Source: Antarcticimicrobium luteum (GTDB taxonomy: Bacteria > Pseudomonadota > Alphaproteobacteria > Rhodobacterales > Rhodobacteraceae). Taken from it: a stretch of DNA of 64,000 bases. Of the stretch, positions 51,861 to 61,975 are shown one piece after another. Every line of letters starts with the position of its first letter. Positions within the stretch are counted from its first letter, which is position 1. The notes below the pieces were generated by a model. The model did not search any database and had not been told where the DNA came from. It saw only the letters and a list, made by a program, of their open reading frames with translations. Made by a program: the position numbers and the translations under genes. The DNA is taken from contig NZ_SMUV01000065.1 of NCBI RefSeq assembly GCF_004358185.1, positions 86,218-150,217 of the forward strand, given 5' to 3'.

Positions 51861-53180
51861 TCAGAGCTGCGACGCCCAGCGGGGGTGCAGGTCGTCTACG
51901 ACGAAAGGGTGCTCATGCCGACGCTGGCCCTTCAGGTGCGGGTGGTCCAGCGGCAGGTTCTCGTGCGTGTGCTCCATCACCTCAGGGTCGTCCTTTGGCC
52001 AGATCCGTAGCGCGACCGCCGCGCCGAGGGCTGCGAGCCCGGCAAGGACGACCAGGGCCGCAACCGCCCCGAATTGCGTCAGGAGCCAGCCCGACAGCGG
52101 GTAGGTAACCAGCCAGCAGGCATGGGACAGGGCAAATTGCGCGGCAAAGACCGCCGGGCGGTCCTCCGGCTGCGACGACCGCCGCAGCAGCCGCCCCGAG
52201 GGCGTGAGCACCGCCGAATATCCCAGGCCCACCAGAAGCCACGCTCCCAGAAGCAGGGGCCAGACCAGTCCGGACAGGGAGACACTCGCGGCAAGCCCCA
52301 ACAGCGTAGCCACCATCAGCACGGCACCGGCCAGCATCACCGGCCGGTCGGAGATCCGGTCGAGAATGCGCGGCAGGATCAGTGCCGCCAGCATGGACCC
52401 GGCCCCGAAAGCGAACATCGTCCAGGCGAGAGCGCTATCTGGAAGCCCGAGAGACCCTCGGACCAGCACGACCGTGTTGACCAGAACCATCGCTCCCGCC
52501 GACGAGGCCGCGAGGTTCAGCGCCAGCAGCCCGCGCAGGCGCGGCGTGGCGAGGTAGATGCGGATGCCGCGCGTTGTCCGGTCGTAGATGCCGCGCGGCT
52601 CTGACGGCTTGGGGCTGGGCAGGAGGGCCGATACCACCAGAAGCGCCGAGGCGACGAAACCCGCCACGGTGCCCAGGAACAAGGTGTTGTAGCTCATGAC
52701 CGCCAGCAGCAGCGCCGCGAGCGTCGGGCTGACGATGTTCTCCAGGTCATAGGCCAGTCGCGAGAGCGACAGCGCACGGGTGTAGCGAGCCTCCTCAGGC
52801 AGGACATCCGGGATCGTCGCTTGAAAGGTCGGCGTAAAGGCGGCCGAGGCCGATTGCAGCAGGAAGATAAGCACGTAGACCTGCCAGACCTCTGTCACGA
52901 AGGGCAGGCACAGGGCCGCGCCGGCCCGGATCACGTCCAGCGTCACCAGCAGGACGCGGCGCTTCACCCGGTCGGCGAAGGCGCCGGCGACAGGCGCGAT
53001 CCCGACATAGGCGACCATCTTGATCGTGAAGACCGTGCCGAGAACCATCGCCGCTCCGTCCCCGGCGAGGTCGTAGGCAAGGAGCCCGAGCGCAACCGTG
53101 GCGAGGCCCGTTCCCAAAAGCGCGACAACCTGGGCAAGGAACAGATGTCGGTAAGTGCGGTCAGCGAGAATTTCGAGCAT
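51861..53180 (-). CDS. MFS exporter with His-rich tail (NreB/NrsD-like nickel efflux)
   Basis: This 439-residue MFS protein has about twelve helices and motif-A VAGAFADRVKRRVLL. The cytoplasmic C terminus after about residue 400 carries nine or so His in HTHENLPLDHPHLKG and RRHEHPFVVDDLHPRW. His-rich tails of this kind mark nickel exporters such as NreB and NrsD. It starts 8 bases after a CsoR/RcnR-family regulator whose ligand residues match the Ni sensor InrS. Nickel or cobalt export is therefore inferred from two separate features. Confidence 0.82.
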   Translation of the reverse strand: MLEILADRTYRHLFLAQVVALLGTGLATVALGLLAYDLAGDGAAMVLGTVFTIKMVAYVGIAPVAGAFADRVKRRVLLVTLDVIRAGAALCLPFVTEVWQVYVLIFLLQSASAAFTPTFQATIPDVLPEEARYTRALSLSRLAYDLENIVSPTLAALLLAVMSYNTLFLGTVAGFVASALLVVSALLPSPKPSEPRGIYDRTTRGIRIYLATPRLRGLLALNLAASSAGAMVLVNTVVLVRGSLGLPDSALAWTMFAFGAGSMLAALILPRILDRISDRPVMLAGAVLMVATLLGLAASVSLSGLVWPLLLGAWLLVGLGYSAVLTPSGRLLRRSSQPEDRPAVFAAQFALSHACWLVTYPLSGWLLTQFGAVAALVVLAGLAALGAAVALRIWPKDDPEVMEHTHENLPLDHPHLKGQRRHEHPFVVDDLHPRWASQL

Positions 53181-53187
53181 GTGCCCC

Positions 53188-53445
53188 TCAGAGATAGCGG
53201 GAGATGGCCTTCAACTCGTCCCGGTCGCCGGCATCGTCACCGTCGAGACAATGATCCATGTGATCGTGGATGAGGGCCTGCTTGGCATTGCGGACGGCCC
53301 GTTCCACAGCCTGTAATTGCTGGGCCACGTCGAGGCAGGGCCTTCCTTCCTCGATCATGGCAATGACCGAGCGCAGGTGCCCCTCGGCACGTTTCAGCCG
53401 GGATGCGACCCTGGGGTGACTTGCGTGGACATGCGGTTCTGTCAT
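53188..53445 (-). CDS. CsoR/RcnR-family metal-sensing repressor with InrS-like ligand set
   Basis: This 85-residue all-helical repressor has the family core SRLKRAEGHLRSVIAMIEEG and C-terminal ISRYL. Its W-X-Y-Z fingerprint is H5-C37-H62-C66, with the same spacings (32, 25, 4) as the Ni(II) sensor InrS (H21-C53-H78-C82). CsoR lacks the first His; RcnR has His at the fourth place. It probably represses the MFS gene and the divergent His-rich protein through the palindrome at 53454-53476, immediately upstream. The start ATG at 53445 is set by family length. Confidence 0.85.
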   Translation of the reverse strand: MTEPHVHASHPRVASRLKRAEGHLRSVIAMIEEGRPCLDVAQQLQAVERAVRNAKQALIHDHMDHCLDGDDAGDRDELKAISRYL

Positions 53446-53453
53446 AGACAAGG

Positions 53454-53476
53454 GGTATCCTCCCGGAGGGGATACC
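53454..53476. promoter_or_regulatory. Probable operator of the CsoR/RcnR-family repressor
   Basis: GGTATCC-TCCCGGAGG-GGATACC has perfect 7-bp arms (53454-53460 and 53470-53476) with a GC-rich centre, as in CsoR/RcnR/InrS operators (TA, then C tract, G tract, TA). It starts 9 bases upstream of the repressor ATG and lies between the divergent units, so it could control both. Confidence 0.7.
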
Positions 53477-53546
53477 GCAAGATGCCAAGCAAGACGCATC
53501 GCGAGGGACAAGAGCAGTGCCACAGATAACGGGAAAGCGGATTTCG

Positions 53547-53888
53547 ATGCGTATCGGCGCGCGGCTCTTCGCCGTGCTGGTCTGCATGGCGCTTGCCCTC
53601 TGGACCGTGTCACCGAACGAGTCGCACGTGCCGAAGATCATCGAGACCTTGCAGGACCATGCCGAGATGATCGCCGAACATGGCCACTCCCATGGACTGG
53701 AGGAAGACCTGATCTGGGCGATGCACGGGCACAGCCACGAAGTCGCCGATCACGATCACAGTCATGCCGTGCTGATGTTGGCCAGGCGGAACACGGTGCC
53801 TGTCGAGACGAGCGCCCTCTGGCATGGCTATGCCCTGGCTCACTGGGCCCCACCCGTGTTCCGCCTGGAGCGTCCGCCACGCGCGTGA
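53547..53888 (+). CDS. His-rich exported or membrane-anchored protein
   Basis: This 113-residue protein has an N-terminal hydrophobic segment (about residues 6-22) and then clusters of metal-binding residues: EHGHSHG around 45-51 and MHGHSHEVADHDHSH around 58-72. I do not recognise a named family. Periplasmic His-rich proteins often buffer nickel, cobalt or zinc. GGGAAAG lies about nine bases before the ATG at 53547; a GTG at 53517 is also possible. It is divergent from the repressor and leads into the HupE gene. Confidence 0.7.
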   Translation: MRIGARLFAVLVCMALALWTVSPNESHVPKIIETLQDHAEMIAEHGHSHGLEEDLIWAMHGHSHEVADHDHSHAVLMLARRNTVPVETSALWHGYALAHWAPPVFRLERPPRA

Positions 53889-53945
53889 GCCTTGCCCCTC
53901 GCGGGCAGATCACAGCGCAACAACGGACAATTCAAGGAGAACCAC

Positions 53946-54668
53946 ATGCATTCCGCTTTCGCGGATGGCCGGCCATGGCGCAGCTCTCGCGCCGCCGCCA
54001 TCCTGACGGCTCTCGCAGCCATGATGCTCTATGCGACGGCTGCGGCCGCGCATAACGTCACCGAGGGTGACGCCGGCTATATCCAGGAAATCTGGGGGAT
54101 GAATATCATCCCCTTCATGTATCTCGGTGCCAAGCACATGGTCACGGGATACGACCACATCCTGTTCCTGCTCGGCGTCGTCTTCTTCCTCTACAAGATG
54201 AAGGACGTCGGCATCTACGTAAGCCTCTTCGCTCTCGGCCACTCGACCACGATGCTGCTCGGTGTCTGGTTCGGTTGGGGCATCAACGCTTACATCATCG
54301 ACGCCATCATCGGCCTGTCGGTCGTCTACAAGGCGCTCGACAATCTCGGCGCCTACCAGCGCTGGTTCGGGTTCCAGCCCAACACCAAGGCCGCGACGCT
54401 GATCTTCGGCTTCTTCCACGGCACGGGTCTCGCCACCAAGATCCTCGACTACGACATCGCCTCGGACGGGCTCCTGCCCAACCTGCTGGCCTTCAATGTC
54501 GGCGTCGAGATCGGCCAGATCATGGCCCTCGCCGTGATCCTCATCGTCATGGGCTACTGGCGCCGTAGCCCCGCGTTTCTGCGCCAAGCCTACACCGCCA
54601 ACGTGGTGATGATGACCCTGGGGTTCATCCTCATGGGCTACCAGATCACCGGATTTTTCGTCGCCTGA
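53946..54668 (+). CDS. HupE/UreJ-family membrane protein
   Basis: This 240-residue protein has a signal-like first helix (residues 17-36, ending AAA before HNV) and about six more helices. The HupE/UreJ motif HMVTGYDHILF (H64, D70, H71) is typical of the family, and GFFHGTGLA and FNVGVEIGQ follow. These proteins are thought to be nickel or cobalt permeases for hydrogenase and urease, yet no hydrogenase or urease gene is here. AAGGAG precedes the ATG at 53946. It is followed by a partner gene after 22 bases. Confidence 0.88.
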   Translation: MHSAFADGRPWRSSRAAAILTALAAMMLYATAAAAHNVTEGDAGYIQEIWGMNIIPFMYLGAKHMVTGYDHILFLLGVVFFLYKMKDVGIYVSLFALGHSTTMLLGVWFGWGINAYIIDAIIGLSVVYKALDNLGAYQRWFGFQPNTKAATLIFGFFHGTGLATKILDYDIASDGLLPNLLAFNVGVEIGQIMALAVILIVMGYWRRSPAFLRQAYTANVVMMTLGFILMGYQITGFFVA

Positions 54669-54690
54669 AACTCAGACAAGGAGACACGAC

Positions 54691-55332
54691 ATGTTCAATT
54701 CCAACCGCCCCTCGCTCGAAGAACTGCCGAGCTCGGCGCAGCTTCTGAAATCCACCGTCATCGCCGGCGTCTCGGCCGTGGCGATCCTCGTCACCGTGGT
54801 CCTGCCCGCCGAATACGGCATCGACCCGACTCGTATCGGTGGCGTGCTGGGCCTGACCGAGATGGGCGAGATCAAGACCCAGCTCGCCGAAGAGGCCGAG
54901 ATGGATCGGCAAATGATGGAGGCCGAGGGCGATCAGTCCAGCCTTCTGAACGACATCTTCGGCCTGTTCGTCGGTGCCGCCCACGCGCAGGAGGCCACGC
55001 CGACTGAAGGGAGCGAAGCCTGGCGGGATGAGATCACCTTCACGCTGGCACCTGGTGACTCCGCCGAATGGAAGCTGGTGATGGAGGAGGGCCAGACCGC
55101 CGAATACCTGATGACCGTCGAAGGCGGGCGAGTGAACTTCGACCTGCATGGTCACGGCGGCGGTGACTCCGTCACCTACGAGAAGGGCCGCGGCTCGACC
55201 GGAGGCGCAGGCGAGATCGTCGCCGACTTCGACGGCGAGCACGGCTGGTTCTGGCGCAACCGCGACAGCTCCGACGTAACCGTGACGGTTCAGGTCCGCG
55301 GCGAATACGCGGAGTTCAAAGACGCGAGCTGA
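54691..55332 (+). CDS. Single-helix anchored periplasmic protein, HupE partner
   Basis: This 213-residue protein has one membrane helix (about residues 20-40), an acidic coiled stretch (EIKTQLAEEAEMDRQMMEAEG) limited to about 67-87, a second weak hydrophobic patch ending AHAQ, and a C-terminal beta-rich domain with NFDLHGHGG, two Trp and EHGWFWRN. It is often annotated as transmembrane anchor protein beside HupE-like genes. The HGHGG segment may bind metal. The stop is followed by a strong stem-loop. Confidence 0.75.
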   Translation: MFNSNRPSLEELPSSAQLLKSTVIAGVSAVAILVTVVLPAEYGIDPTRIGGVLGLTEMGEIKTQLAEEAEMDRQMMEAEGDQSSLLNDIFGLFVGAAHAQEATPTEGSEAWRDEITFTLAPGDSAEWKLVMEEGQTAEYLMTVEGGRVNFDLHGHGGGDSVTYEKGRGSTGGAGEIVADFDGEHGWFWRNRDSSDVTVTVQVRGEYAEFKDAS

Positions 55333-55679
55333 AGTCAGGAGCTGCCATTCGCCCGCAATGCGGCGAATGGCAGCTGCCCGCCCAACCTGCATAGGCGTCA
55401 TCGGCGGGCTGGTGGCGGCTGTCATGTCCGCTCTGGGCTGAGCTCGGGCGTGCCTCGGCCAGGCGCGGCAGGTTCGCTTCGGGCTGGCTTCTGTCATTCC
55501 GTGTGATGGCGCGAACGACAGCAAAGCCCGCTTAGCCCCCCTCTCGACTTCCTGGCGACCGGACATTTCCTTTCCCCCATCCACACGTCCACCAAAGCGC
55601 GTTTCGGCCCACTCCACCCGCCCCCGCTGGACATCGCCACGCCGCCCTGCAACTGTCGCGCCGCAAACAAGAGGCTGAC
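55333..55679. other. Right junction of the metal island
   Basis: This 347-base gap begins with the 14-bp stem-loop described separately. The rest is non-coding, with a mixed composition near 55380-55500 and then GC-rich sequence before the nucleoside hydrolase (AAGAGG ribosome site at the end). No transposase, integrase or direct repeat with the left junction was seen. Confidence 0.45.
55340..55375. terminator. Stem-loop after the HupE operon
   Basis: AGCTGCCATTCGCC pairs perfectly with GGCGAATGGCAGCT (14 bp) around an 8-base loop, 8 bases after the anchor-protein stop. No T run follows. It probably ends the transcript; an origin as a mobile-element end is also possible, since it marks the right side of the island. 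Confidence 0.55.
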
Positions 55680-56621
55680 ATGACCGCGCGCAAGATCATC
55701 ATCGACACCGACCCGGGCCAGGACGACGCCGTCGCCATCCTGCTGGCGCTGGCCAGCCCCGATGAGATCGAGGTGCTGGGCATCACCGCCGTGGCCGGCA
55801 ACGTGCCGCTGCCGCTGACCTCGAAAAACGCCCGCATCATCTGCGAACTGGCCGGCCGGCCGGAGGTTCCCGTCCACGCCGGCTGCGACACGCCGCTGGC
55901 CCGCCCGCTGGTCACCGCCGAACATGTGCACGGCAAGACCGGGCTCGACGGCCCCACCCTGCCCGACCCGGTGACCGATCTGGCCCCCGGCCACGCGGTC
56001 GACTTTATCATCGACACCCTGCGCGCCCATGCGCCCGGCACCGTCACCCTCTGCCCGCTGGGCCCGCTGACCAATATCGCCACCGCCTTCCGCGACGCCC
56101 CCGACATCATCCCGCGCGTCAAGGACATCGTCCTGATGGGCGGCGCCTATTTCGAGGTGGGCAACATCACCCCGGCGGCCGAGTTCAACATCTACGTCGA
56201 TCCCGAGGCCGCCGATATCGTGTTCCGCTCCGGCGCGCCGCTCACCGTGATGCCGCTCGACGTCACCCACAAGGCGCTGGTCACCCGGCCCCGCAACGAC
56301 GCCTTCCGCGCCCTCGACACGGCGGTGGGCCATGCGGTGGCCGAGATGACCGATTTCTTCGAACGTTTCGACAAGGAGAAATACGGCAGTGCCGGCGCCC
56401 CCCTGCACGACCCCTGCGTCATCGCCTGGCTGATCCGCCCCGACCTGTTCAAAGGCCGCCACATCAACGTGGAGATCGAGACGCGCTCAGACCTCACCCT
56501 CGGCATGACCGTGGCCGACTGGTGGCGGGTCACCGAACGTGCCCCCAACGCCATGTTCATGGGCGGGATCGACGCCGACGGCTTCTTCGCCCTGCTGACC
56601 GAAAGGCTGGCCCGGCTATGA
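55680..56621 (+). CDS. Inosine-uridine-preferring nucleoside hydrolase
   Basis: This 313-residue protein has the family calcium-binding motif DTDPGQDDA at residues 9-17, the substrate region VLMGGAYFEVGNITP, and the late GAPLHDPCV with the third metal Asp. It cleaves ribonucleosides to base and ribose in salvage or catabolism. Its stop overlaps the next gene (ATGA). It resumes the ordinary, GC-rich chromosomal sequence after the island. Confidence 0.93.
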   Translation: MTARKIIIDTDPGQDDAVAILLALASPDEIEVLGITAVAGNVPLPLTSKNARIICELAGRPEVPVHAGCDTPLARPLVTAEHVHGKTGLDGPTLPDPVTDLAPGHAVDFIIDTLRAHAPGTVTLCPLGPLTNIATAFRDAPDIIPRVKDIVLMGGAYFEVGNITPAAEFNIYVDPEAADIVFRSGAPLTVMPLDVTHKALVTRPRNDAFRALDTAVGHAVAEMTDFFERFDKEKYGSAGAPLHDPCVIAWLIRPDLFKGRHINVEIETRSDLTLGMTVADWWRVTERAPNAMFMGGIDADGFFALLTERLARL

Positions 56622-57064
56622 CCGCGCTGCATCTGGCCAGGCCCGAGGACCTCGACCGCCTCCTCCCCCTCGTCGCCGCCTTCCAGGCCGGCGAAGGCAT
56701 CGAGCAGAGCGCGGAGAAACTGACAGCCGCCCTCGCCCCCCTGCTGGAGGGCAACCCGCTCGGCGTGGTCTATCTGATCGGACCGGCGCGCGCGCCTCTG
56801 GGCTATATCGTCGTCACCTTCGGCTGGTCGCTGGAGCTGGGCGGCATGGAGGCCTTCGTGGACGAGCTTTTCATCCGCCCCGCCGTGCGCGGCCGCGGCA
56901 TCGCCAGCGAGGTGCTCGCCACCCTGCCCCGCGCCCTGGGCGAGGCCGGGGTCCGGGCGCTGCATCTGGAGGTCGACCGCACCAACGAGGCGGCCCAACG
57001 CCTCTATGCCCGCGCCCGGTTCGAGCCGCGCGAGCGCTACATGCTGATGACCAGGATCCTCTGA
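56618..57064 (+). CDS. GNAT-family N-acetyltransferase
   Basis: This 148-residue protein has the GNAT fold: acetyl-CoA loop RPAVRGRGIASEVL (Q/RxxGxG/A form), preceded by VDELFI and followed by LHLEVDRTNEAAQRLYARARF. The substrate is unknown. It is coupled to the nucleoside hydrolase by a 4-base overlap, so it may act in the same salvage context. It converges with another acetyltransferase gene. Confidence 0.88.
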   Translation: MTALHLARPEDLDRLLPLVAAFQAGEGIEQSAEKLTAALAPLLEGNPLGVVYLIGPARAPLGYIVVTFGWSLELGGMEAFVDELFIRPAVRGRGIASEVLATLPRALGEAGVRALHLEVDRTNEAAQRLYARARFEPRERYMLMTRIL

Positions 57065-57071
57065 TCCCCGC

Positions 57072-57584
57072 CTAGAGATCGCGCCCGAAGAACAGCAGGT
57101 TCTCGGCGAAATCCTCCGGCGGGTCGTAGAACGGCGCAATCGGCGCGAACCCCAGCTTTTCGTAAAGCGCGATCGCCTCGGTCAGCCGCGTGGTTGTGTC
57201 CAGCACCATGCGCCCGTAGCCATCCGCCCGCGCCCGCTCCATCGCCGCCTCGCAGAGCTTCCGCCCGGCCCCATGACCGCGCGCGGCATCGGAGACGAAG
57301 ACGCGTTTGATCTCGCACACCCCATCCGCGATCTTGTGGGTCATGCCGCAGCCGACCACCGCGCCACCCAGATCGGCGACAAAGATCGCCCCCTCCGGTG
57401 CCTTATGCAGCTCCGGCAGCCGCGCCAGCAGATCCTCGAATTTCTGCTCGCTGTAATAGCGTTGCAGGAACTGCGGAAAATCCGGCCAGCGCGCATCCAG
57501 CAGCGCCCGGTAATCGCGGCAAAGCCCGCGCACGGCGGCATGATCGGAGTCGGTTTCAGGGGAACGGATGGTAAGCTGGGACAT
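57072..57584 (-). CDS. GNAT-family N-acetyltransferase
   Basis: This 170-residue protein has EIKRVFVSDAARGHGAGRKL with the CoA loop AARGHGAG, and the LYEKLGFAP end motif. Domain length is complete. The ATG at 57584 starts MSQLTIRSP; an open frame upstream has no homology. The substrate is unknown. The gap to the preceding convergent acetyltransferase is only 7 bases. Confidence 0.87.
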   Translation of the reverse strand: MSQLTIRSPETDSDHAAVRGLCRDYRALLDARWPDFPQFLQRYYSEQKFEDLLARLPELHKAPEGAIFVADLGGAVVGCGMTHKIADGVCEIKRVFVSDAARGHGAGRKLCEAAMERARADGYGRMVLDTTTRLTEAIALYEKLGFAPIAPFYDPPEDFAENLLFFGRDL

Positions 57585-57845
57585 CGGCGGGCCTCTTTTC
57601 GGGCCCGAGCCTATCGCCGGACATGGCCGTCGGAAAGGGGCCGACCCCTCCCCGAAACCGAAAATACGCCCAGAGCAGCCATGGATTTTCAGACTGGCCT
57701 GTGACATTCAGCGGTGATGATGACCCAGGCCCTGAAACAGCATCGCGCGCGCGCGCATCGAATTATCGTCCCGGCCTGATCCACCGGGCCGGGGAACCTG
57801 CCGCCGAACTTCCGAAATGCACCACGCCTGTTTCAAGGTTTTCTC

Positions 57846-58340
57846 ATGTCTCAGACCAACCCAACCCTGCACCTCGTTTGCGGCAAGGCCGCTTCGGGCA
57901 AATCGACCCTGACCGCCAGGCTGGCGCAAAATGCGCGATCCGTCGTCATCGCCGAAGACGAATGGCTGGCCGCGCTCTACGGCGATCAAATGACCTCAAT
58001 CGCGGACTACGTGCGCTGCGCGGCCAATCTGCGCGGCGTTGTCAAACCGCATGTTGTCGCCCTGCTCGGGGCCGGGGTTTCCGTCGTTCTGGATTTCCCG
58101 GCAAACACGGTGGAAACCCGCCAATGGATGCGCGGCATTGTCGAGGCCTCGAATGCCGCCCACCTGTTGCATTACCTCAATGTTCCCGAAGACGTCTGCA
58201 AGGCGCGCTTGCGGGCGCGCAATGCCCGGGGCGATCACCCGTTTTCCGTCACAGACGAAGAGTTCGACCAGCTGTCCAGGCACTTTGTGCCCCCGTCCGA
58301 AGACGAGGGGTTCGACATCGTCACGCACCAATTTCAATAG
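57846..58340 (+). CDS. Small P-loop kinase-like ATPase
   Basis: This 164-residue protein has the Walker A motif GKAASGKST (13-21), a predicted acidic region IAEDEW at 39-44, and a lid-like arm RLRARNARGD. It belongs to the AAA_33/zeta-toxin-like kinase group (COG0645-type), which phosphorylates small molecules or nucleotides. No antitoxin-like gene adjoins it, so a stand-alone metabolic kinase is more likely. It converges with eno across a shared terminator. Confidence 0.78.
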   Translation: MSQTNPTLHLVCGKAASGKSTLTARLAQNARSVVIAEDEWLAALYGDQMTSIADYVRCAANLRGVVKPHVVALLGAGVSVVLDFPANTVETRQWMRGIVEASNAAHLLHYLNVPEDVCKARLRARNARGDHPFSVTDEEFDQLSRHFVPPSEDEGFDIVTHQFQ

Positions 58341-58362
58341 GGCCTGACACTCGAAAAACAAA

Positions 58363-58390
58363 ACCCCCGCCACCTTGCGGCAGCGGGGGT
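58363..58390. terminator. Rho-independent terminator shared by eno and the kinase gene
   Basis: ACCCCCGC and GCGGGGGT form a perfect 8-bp stem over a 12-base loop. On the minus strand the stem is followed by TTTTGTTTTT, an ideal tail for eno. On the plus strand only CAATCC follows, so the kinase side is weaker. Confidence 0.88.
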
Positions 58391-58415
58391 CAATCCCCTC
58401 AATCAGGGGAAACCG

Positions 58416-59759
<1,344 letters not shown>

Positions 59760-60647
59760 TCAGGCCGCAGGGCGATGTTTGCGCTCACGCCAGACCGCCC
59801 GCTCGCGCAGCACCGTGTAGATGCCCGAGCCGACGATCACCGCCGCGCCCGCCAGCATCAGCGTATCGGGCCGCTCGCCGAACACCGCAAACCCGACCCC
59901 CAGCGCGAACAGCAGGCGGAAATAACGGAACGGGGTGACGAAAGAGACCTCGCCCACCCGCATCGCCGCCACGATGGCGTAATAGGACACCACCCCGAGC
60001 AGGACCGCACCCGCCGTCATCGCCCAGATATAGGCGTCCGGCGTCACCGGCGCGCGCGGGCTGACCAGCGACAGCACACCGGCGGCCGGGATCAGCGTCA
60101 GAAAGGCCAGGAAACTCAGCTGGAACGACGACACGCCGGGCGCCACCCGGCGCGTGGCCAGATCGCGGATCGCCAGCCCGATCACGCCCTGGACCGCGAA
60201 CACCGAATTCAGGTCGAACCCCTCCAGCCCCGGCCGGATCACCAGCAGCACGCCGGCGAACCCCGCCAGGATCGCGCTCCAGCGCCGCCAGCCCACCGGC
60301 TCGCCCAGAAACAGCGCCGCCCCCAGCGTCACCGCCAGCGGCGTCGCCTGCAACACCGACGAGGCCGAGGAGATCGGCGTCAGCGCGATCGCGGTGACGA
60401 AACCCACCGTGCCGATCAGCTCGCCCAGATTGCGCAGCAGCACCGCCCGGCTGAGAAACGCCCGGGTGATCAGCCGCTGGCCCCGCAGCACCGTCAGCGC
60501 GCCGAACACCAGCGCCCCGCCGGCGCCCAGAACGGCAATGATCTGCCAGGTCGGCAGCGCGCCGGCCATCAGCTTGATGAACATGTCCTCGCCGGCAAAG
60601 CCGAGCATGGCCAGCGTCATCAGGACGGCGCCGCGCAGATTGTCCAT
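59760..60647 (-). CDS. EamA/DMT-superfamily transporter
   Basis: This 295-residue protein has ten predicted helices in two EamA repeats (LTPISSASSVLQATPLAVT in repeat one; a similar SYYAIVAAMRVGEVSFVTP in repeat two). Members export amino acids, nucleobases or metabolites; the substrate is unknown. The ATG at 60647 begins the first helix. Its ribosome site is weak. It lies 66 bases upstream of eno on the same strand. Confidence 0.88.
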   Translation of the reverse strand: MDNLRGAVLMTLAMLGFAGEDMFIKLMAGALPTWQIIAVLGAGGALVFGALTVLRGQRLITRAFLSRAVLLRNLGELIGTVGFVTAIALTPISSASSVLQATPLAVTLGAALFLGEPVGWRRWSAILAGFAGVLLVIRPGLEGFDLNSVFAVQGVIGLAIRDLATRRVAPGVSSFQLSFLAFLTLIPAAGVLSLVSPRAPVTPDAYIWAMTAGAVLLGVVSYYAIVAAMRVGEVSFVTPFRYFRLLFALGVGFAVFGERPDTLMLAGAAVIVGSGIYTVLRERAVWRERKHRPAA

Positions 60648-60786
60648 TTGGGAGGGTCCGACTGTCAGGAACGATCCCTCCGCAATGGCCCAATTCGCAG
60701 GCCGCCGCAAGCCCCCCCAGCAGCCCCCCTCCCCGGCCCGCCACTGGCCGATTGTTGACACCCCGGAGCGGTGCTAAGCATCTGCC

Positions 60787-61842
60787 ATGACAGCCGCCCC
60801 GCTCCTCGCCGCGCTCTGGCGCAATGCCCGCACCATCGCCGTGGGCGCGCTCGGCGCGGGTATCGCCTGGGCGCTGTCGGTGCCCGCCGCGCTGCTGGTG
60901 GGTCCGGCGCTGACGGTGACGCTGGCCGGGCTGGCCGGGATGCGCTGCGCCATCTCGGCGCCGCTGATGCAGGTCAGTTTCGCGGTGCTCGGCATGGGGG
61001 TGGGCGCGGGGTTCACCGAACAGGCCGGCGGCGCCATCCTGCAATGGCCGCTGGCCTTCGCGGTGCTGGCGCTGGCGATGCCGGTGACCATGGCGCTGGG
61101 CCGCCTGATCCTGCAACACGGCTTCGGCTTCGACCGGCGCAGCGCGGTGCTGGCCGCCGCCCCCGGTCATCTCAGCTTCGTGCTGGCCGCCGCCGCCGAC
61201 AGCGGCAGCGATCTGGCCCGCATCGCGGTGGTCCAGTCGATCCGGCTGCTGGCGCTAACCCTGATCGTCCCCTTCGCGGCGCTGGCGCTGGGCTATCGTA
61301 TGGCCGCCAGCGTGCTGCCGCCGGGGGTGCCGATGGACACCGCCCACCTGATCGCGCTCGCCGCGATCGGGGTGGCGCTGGGCCTTGTGTTCCGCCGCCT
61401 GAACCTGCCGGCGCCGATCCTGCTGGGGCCGATGCTGGCCTCGACGCTGGGCCATGTCACCGGGCTGACCCCGGGCACCCTGCCGGCCTGGCTGATGACC
61501 CCCGCCTTTCTGGTCATGGGCACCCTGATCGGCACCCGGTTCTCGGGCATGCTGCCGGCGCAGGTGCGCGCGGCGCTGCTGGCCGGCCTCGCCGTCACCC
61601 TGGCCGGCGCCGGCGTCGCCGCGCTGGCGGCATTGCCGGTGGCGCTGATCCTCGGCATCCCGCAGGCCCATGTGCTCACCGGCTTCGCCCCCGGCGGGCT
61701 CGAGACCATGCTCGCGCTCGGCGTCGCCATGGGCGCCAGCCCCGGCTTTGTCGCCGCCTGCCACATCATCCGCCTGCTGGTCCTGAGCTTTCTGATCCCC
61801 ATCGCCCTGCACCGCGCCGGACGGCAGGCCAGCGCGGCGTAA
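60787..61842 (+). CDS. AbrB-family membrane protein (PF05145)
   Basis: This 351-residue protein has about ten helices in two repeated AbrB-duplication domains, each with the PxxLxGxL motif (ALLVGPALTV and ILLGPMLAST) and a matching AAAPGHLSFVL / GFAPGGLETML pair. Some members are called ammonia monooxygenase; that name comes from a misannotation. A transport role is likely but unproven. It stands alone, divergent from the DMT gene. Confidence 0.87.
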   Translation: MTAAPLLAALWRNARTIAVGALGAGIAWALSVPAALLVGPALTVTLAGLAGMRCAISAPLMQVSFAVLGMGVGAGFTEQAGGAILQWPLAFAVLALAMPVTMALGRLILQHGFGFDRRSAVLAAAPGHLSFVLAAAADSGSDLARIAVVQSIRLLALTLIVPFAALALGYRMAASVLPPGVPMDTAHLIALAAIGVALGLVFRRLNLPAPILLGPMLASTLGHVTGLTPGTLPAWLMTPAFLVMGTLIGTRFSGMLPAQVRAALLAGLAVTLAGAGVAALAALPVALILGIPQAHVLTGFAPGGLETMLALGVAMGASPGFVAACHIIRLLVLSFLIPIALHRAGRQASAA

Positions 61843-61975
61843 CCCCTCTGTCCCCCTCGCAGGGACAGAGGGCCACCACACGCCGCGGCAGGGGGGATTG
61901 CCCCTCGTTCCTCTTTGAACGAATACGCTCGCCCAAGGTATCCGCGGAAAGGCCGGGCACAGCGCCCGGCCGACC

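Noticed and set aside
53188..53445. FrmR formaldehyde sensor
   Set aside because: FrmR genes usually adjoin formaldehyde dehydrogenase. Here the neighbour is a His-tailed exporter and the residue set is H-C-H-C as in InrS.
57846..58340. Zeta-type toxin of a toxin-antitoxin pair
   Set aside because: The P-loop fits the group, but there is no small antitoxin gene next to it and the upstream region is the promoter gap to a divergent acetyltransferase.
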